Source: Limnomonas spitsbergensis (lineage: Eukaryota; Chlorophyta; Chlorophyceae; Chlamydomonadales). Taken from it: a DNA stretch of 64,000 nucleotides. The notes under the pieces are model-generated. The model worked only from the letters and a program-made list of their open reading frames with translations, did not search any database and was not told the DNA's origin. The stretch lies in assembly GCA_037349105.1 (NCBI GenBank), contig JAYJMM010000090.1, positions 1,786,001 to 1,850,000 on the forward strand, given 5' to 3'. Position numbers and translations under genes: made by a program. Shown one piece after another: positions 60,529 to 64,000 of the stretch (its first letter is position 1; the number at the start of each line of letters is the position of its first letter).

Positions 60529-63500
60529 GTATGGGCGATAGTTGTTGTGGTGCAGCGTCAACGTTGCTACTCTTCAGCCTGTGTCGGAAGGTCCAGGCTG
60601 ATCCAACTGGCCGGAAAGCTAGAACGTGAAGCGTGTGCGTGTCTCATACTCACCATGCGGCAATGCGGCGAAGCATGTGCATGTCTCGATGCAGCGATGC
60701 CGAGCTGCGACGCAAATGTGCCGATGGAGCTATTTTCTGAAGCTTTACAGTCGCGCCTTTTTGCTCTCCTCTATACAATCTGCCAGCCGCGCGTCATGAA
60801 GGGAGGTCATTCCCCCGGACTTGCCAGTTTGTGCTCCACGCCTCGTGGCTACGTTGCTGCGTCCGAACACACCCCGCACCTCGACCCTTGCAGATCGAGT
60901 TCTACTTCAGCGACAGCAACCTGCCCAAGGACAAGTTTCTGCTCGAGAAGATCGCGGAAGATTCTGAGGGATGTGAGTTTGCGGCGCGAGCAGGTTTACG
61001 TGAAATACGTAGCCCGGTCCTCCTGACAGTGTGTGCGCGTTCTCATCTCCCTCCCAACTGTCTTTCCGAATTGGTAGAAGTATTGCGCACGCATGCGCAT
61101 GGGGGAGGAAGGGCACATGAGAGCATAGCGCATGACTGTCCGACAGCCTACACCTCACGCGCGCATGGGCATGCGCTTGGGGGGCCCCACGGTTCAGCTT
61201 CAATATTTGAAGCACACGCCATTCATACACCTAAAAATTGCATTGTCTCTTGCTATTCTGTTTTCAAACCTACCGTGCTTTTGCCGCGCTGTCTGTTCAG
61301 TGAGTGGGGGCATGAAGCAGAGATTTTTCTAGTGAAATTGGCTATTAATTATTAGGAAATGAAATGCTCGAAACGAGCGCTGAAGGTGCACACAATTTCA
61401 GATTCTCAGTGTTTGCCGCTTGTTTTTTAATATTGTTGGTACAGAGCGTTGGACTTAAACATCATAAATTGTGCGATACCGTGCTTCGGTACGAGTCGTA
61501 CCCCCTACCGACCAAAATAATCACTGGCATGAACTTGCCACCCACAAACTATCTATTAACCACTTATGATGTGAATACTGTGCTGTGTCGTGCAGATGTG
61601 GGGCTCAACATTGTGTGCGCCTTCTCTCGGATGAAGGACCTGCTCAAGGTACAGCTCTTGGGATGAGGGTTTAAAAAAATTAGTGCCAGCTTAAGATTGA
61701 GGGTTTTAGGATTGAAGGACCTGCGCAAGGTACAGCTCGTGGGTGTAGGGTTAAAAACACAAGTGCCTGTTTGGGATTTAGGGTTTAGGGAATGAAGGAT
61801 CTGCTCAAGGTACAGCAAGGTTTAATGTAAAGGAAATGTAGGATCTGCAAAAGATATAATTAAGTTCATGGGTCAAGGAAATGAAGGACATGTCTAAGGC
61901 ACTTTTTAGGGTTTAGGAGGTGAAGGAACTGCCCATGTTGCGGCTGAGGGTTAAGGGCAATACGATGCAGGGTTTAGGGCAATACAGGGTTTATGGTTAC
62001 AGAGAGTAATGGACCTGTAAGAAGACCAGCTATTGGGGGAGCCTGACTCCCTCTCTAGCTCTCCATCTCACCATCTTCACGAGTTATGGATTCCTCCCTC
62101 TCTTTCCTTCAAAGCTGGCCATGGATGTCACTCCAGAGAAGATGTGCCTGGAGACTGTGGCCCAGGCTGCCGATGTGCTCCGAGCTTCCTCGTCCCTGCT
62201 GGCTGTCAGTGAGGATGGATCCAAGATCAAGCGCAAGGAGGTGCGATGGGGGTAGCGTTTCCTGCTCATTCGGGTCTCATCCTAGGTATCTACCAACTGC
62301 CGCCTGTCTTGACGCAGGCCCTTCGTGACCTGGCGGTGGTTGCTTATGAAATCGATGAACGCAGCCTGTGCGTGTGGCCTCCTCCACTGGACGCGCATTG
62401 ATAACCCTAAAACCTAGATACGTAAACAATAAACACCTCAACCGTATGTTTATAAATCTGGCGTCTCCCCCCGGCACGCCGTGTCTTGACTTAGGCCCTT
62501 CGCGACCTGGCGGTGGTCGCTAAGGAGATTGATGAACGCAGCCTGTGCGTGCGGCCTTTGCCGCTCGATGCGCACATTGACAAGCTCGTGATGTTCTTTT
62601 CTGAGCACGCACCCGTCAACTGCGTCCGGCTGCGGCGCCACCCCACATCTAAGAGCTTCAAGGGCTCTGCTTTTGTGGAGTTTGAAAGTGTGGAGGCGAT
62701 GGAGAGGGTGAGAGCAGGGGGAGGGTGTTTGGGGCCGACCCTTATACTGCACCCAAATTGAGGTAGTGTGGCACCTCCACCCCCCTCCCCCTCCCCCTGT
62801 GTGGGGAAGGAAGGGAGGGGGTGAAGTGTGATACCAGCTTCAAGAGGTTCAAGGACTCACAAGCTTGAAGGGATATGAAGAATTGTGTGCCTGGTTTTGA
62901 GAATGTTGAGGTTATAGAGAGGGTGGGAGCAGGGGGAGTGTGTGTAGGGGGGCTAAGTGCCACACTACCTCACTTTTAAATTGTAAGGGCTTGTGGATGA
63001 CCTGTGCTTAGGCTTTGAAAATGTGAAGGCGATGGAGAGGGTGAGAGCAGGGGGGGGGGGGGAGTAGGTGCCACACTACCTGAGAGAGGTTCAAGGACTG
63101 AAAGGGAGGGGAGCTGTGTGCTTGTGTTTGGAGTGTTGAGGCAATGGAGCCTGAGGCTAGGGGTAGTGTGTGGGCCGTCCCTAAGACTGCAGCCAAATTG
63201 AACAACTTGGAGGGCATCTGGGGATCTGTGCGAGAGCCATTTAGCTGGAATGCAAGGGCACCCTGCTTCGAGTTCAGGGCAACTGACAAATAACCAACTG
63301 GCTAACGAAAGTTAAGCAACTGCTCTCCCCCTAGGTGCATGCCATGCAACGGAATTGTGAGGATGCTCCACTGTCAGCGTAGGCCATCGGACAAGTTACT
63401 AACTGACTTACAGAAGTTAACCAACATGTCCCCCCTAGGTGCATACCATGCAACTGGAATGCGAGGGAGCTCCTCTTTGCATGGAGGCTAAGGAAGCGTT

Positions 63501-64000
63501 CCAGGCCCTGACTAACCTACTGACTGACTAACCAACTAACTGACTAACTGAAGTCAACCAACGTCCTCCCCTAGGTGCATACCAAGCAACTGGAAGACGA
63601 AGGTGCTCCGCTGCCAGTTCAGGCTATTGGACAGGACTAACTGACTAACTGAAGTTAACCAACATGTTCCCCGAAGGTGCATACCATGCAGCTGGAATAT
63701 GAGGGAGCTCCTCTTCGCATGGAAGCTAAGGAGGCGTACCAGGCCCGCAAGAAGGCAGAGAGGCAGGCAGGCACAGCGCCCGCTGAGGCCCCGGATGCAA
63801 CGGCGGCGGCCGACGGGACCGCTGTTGCTGCTACGGCGGTTGACGGGGCGGTCGTGGACGACTCTGACGGCGAGGAGATGGACGAGGGGGATACTTCAAT
63901 GCCGGAGGCTGCGGGCGGCGGGAGGAAGCGTGGGCGCACGTCGACGGGCGGCGATGAGGCGCCCAAGGCAAAGGTGGCCAAGGAGGGAGATGGCGCCAAG
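60484..64000 (+). CDS. LA1: La protein (La motif plus RRM), six exons, 3' end off window
   Basis: Exons: 60484-60528, 60894-60972, 61596-61648, 62115-62240, 62495-62707, 63677 to beyond 64000. All junctions are GT-AG and in frame. The protein begins MVPLDDVQKAKLLKQ, then IEFYFSDSNLPKDKFLLEKI, the core of the La motif, followed by YVGLNIVCAFSRMKDLLK, which matches plant La 'LVSLPLVCSFSRMRNLL'. Residues about 102-175 form the RRM (SLCVRPLPLDAHIDKLVMFF, FKGSAFVEFESVEAMER). The last exon is acidic and Ala-rich with GGRKRGRTSTGG, a possible nuclear localisation signal. La binds the 3' UUU-OH of RNA polymerase III transcripts in the nucleus. The ATG at 60484 was chosen because plant and algal La proteins start just before the motif; the frame is open upstream to 60289. 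Confidence 0.95.
60894..60972 (+). CDS. LA1: La exon 2 (La motif core)
   Basis: The acceptor is CCTTGCAG and the donor GTGAGT; exit phase 1. It encodes IEFYFSDSNLPKDKFLLEKI and AEDSEG, including the conserved Tyr, Asp and Phe residues that bind RNA 3' ends. Confidence 0.97.
61596..61648 (+). CDS. LA1: La exon 3
   Basis: The acceptor is GTGCAG and the donor GTACAG; entry is phase 1 and exit phase 0. It encodes YVGLNIVCAFSRMKDLLK, the last part of the La-motif winged helix. Confidence 0.95.
61695..62025 (+). repeat. About six copies of the 3' edge of La exon 3 with donor
   Basis: Near 61707, 61790, 61830, 61880, 61920 and 61998 the motif atgaaggacctgctcaaggt, acagct recurs with increasing decay. 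The real edge is at 61634-61655. The period is about 45-85 bp, with telomere-like GGGTTTAGGG between copies. Confidence 0.85.
62115..62240 (+). CDS. LA1: La exon 4 (La motif to RRM linker)
   Basis: The acceptor is TTCAAAG and the donor GTGCGA; 42 residues in phase 0. It encodes LAMDVTPEKMCLETVAQAAD, VLRASSSLLAVSEDGSKIKR and KE, the V-A-x-x-L-x-x-S-x-x-L-x-V-S-x-D-G segment typical of La. Confidence 0.95.
62319..62402 (+). pseudogene. Truncated duplicate of the start of La exon 5
   Basis: After an acceptor-like tcttgacgcag it encodes ALRDLAVVAYEIDERSLCVW then PPPLDAH and a stop. It is about 90% identical to the start of the real exon 5 some 175 bp downstream. The frame closes, so it is a decoy acceptor-side copy. 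Confidence 0.9.
62495..62707 (+). CDS. LA1: La exon 5 (RRM)
   Basis: The acceptor is TGACTTAG and the donor GTGAGA; 71 residues in phase 0. It encodes ALRDLAVVAKEIDERSLCVR, PLPLDAHIDKLVMFFSEHAP, VNCVRLRRHPTSKSFKGSAF and VEFESVEAMER. RNP-2-like (SLCVRPL) and RNP-1-like (KGSAFVEF) strands are present. Confidence 0.96.
62860..63065 (+). repeat. Two copies of the 3' edge of La exon 5 with donor
   Basis: Near 62888-62940 and 63010-63055 the sequence repeats gttgaggttatagagagggt, gagagcagggggag. This is the exon end VEAMER plus the GTGAG donor and flanking intron. A third weak one lies at about 63130-63165. Confidence 0.85.
63325..63640 (+). repeat. Three upstream copies of the 5' edge of La exon 6 with acceptor
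   Basis: Near 63335, 63439 and 63575 an acceptor (ccccctag) is followed by gtgcataccatgcaactgga, then atgcgagggagctcctctt-like sequence. The real exon is at 63677. The copies also share downstream ctaactgactaactgaagtt filler, giving a unit of about 105-135 bp. Confidence 0.9.
63677..64000 (+). CDS. LA1: La exon 6 (end of RRM and acidic tail, continues off window)
   Basis: The acceptor is CCCGAAG; phase 0. It encodes VHTMQLEYEGAPLRMEAKEA and YQARKKAERQAG, then an Ala-rich segment, DDSDGEEMDEGDTSMPEAAG and GGRKRGRTSTGG. The frame is still open at the window end. Confidence 0.93.
   Translation, partial: MHTMQLEYEGAPLRMEAKEAYQARKKAERQAGTAPAEAPDATAAADGTAVAATAVDGAVVDDSDGEEMDEGDTSMPEAAGGGRKRGRTSTGGDEAPKAKVAKEGDGAK

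Overview
The window is nuclear DNA of a eukaryote, most likely a green alga. The evidence is many short exons with GT-AG introns, a plant/algal-type La protein, Ala/Gln/Pro-rich coding sequence, and introns full of heptamers related to the TTTAGGG telomere unit. The species cannot be fixed from sequence alone. A repeat-swollen chlorophyte or prasinophyte is my inference.

Four genes can be supported. (1) Minus strand, 21154 down past position 1: an ABCB6/HMT1-type half ABC transporter. Fifteen exons can be joined in frame, giving 671 residues that run from the five-helix N-terminal domain to the Q-loop. The rest of the nucleotide-binding domain lies off the left edge. (2) Plus strand, 30678-33946: a two-exon, 707-residue low-complexity protein that I do not recognise. 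(3) Minus strand, 60271 down to about 40124: an SLC25 mitochondrial carrier with all three PxD-x-x-[KR]-x-[KR] motifs, in ten joined exons; the last exon was not found. (4) Plus strand, 60484 to beyond 64000: the La RNA chaperone, with La motif then RRM. Genes 3 and 4 are head to head across about 210 bp.

Most of the DNA is repeat. Introns of the transporter hold a 4.6 kb C-rich minisatellite (2.2-6.8 kb) built as two copies of a 2,072 bp higher-order unit, and a purine 22-mer array joined to a 7-mer array (17.4-18.6 kb). Intron 7 of the carrier holds a 9.5 kb G-rich minisatellite complex (44.19-53.67 kb). Intron 6 holds homogeneous blocks of telomere-like heptamers. The long open frames across these arrays are periodicity artefacts. 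The 9.5 kb between genes 1 and 2 is a transposon graveyard: a 1.3 kb element with perfect 17 bp inverted repeats and TTA duplications, and more than ten 5'-truncated copies of one non-LTR retrotransposon sharing a 3' end.

The most unusual observation is that most splice junctions in the three multi-exon genes are flanked by tandem, decaying copies of the exon edge together with its splice site. Acceptor-plus-exon-start copies lie upstream of the real exon, and exon-end-plus-donor copies lie downstream. Some junctions have seven to nine copies. I infer repeated local tandem duplication seeded at splice junctions, which could create decoy or alternative splice sites.
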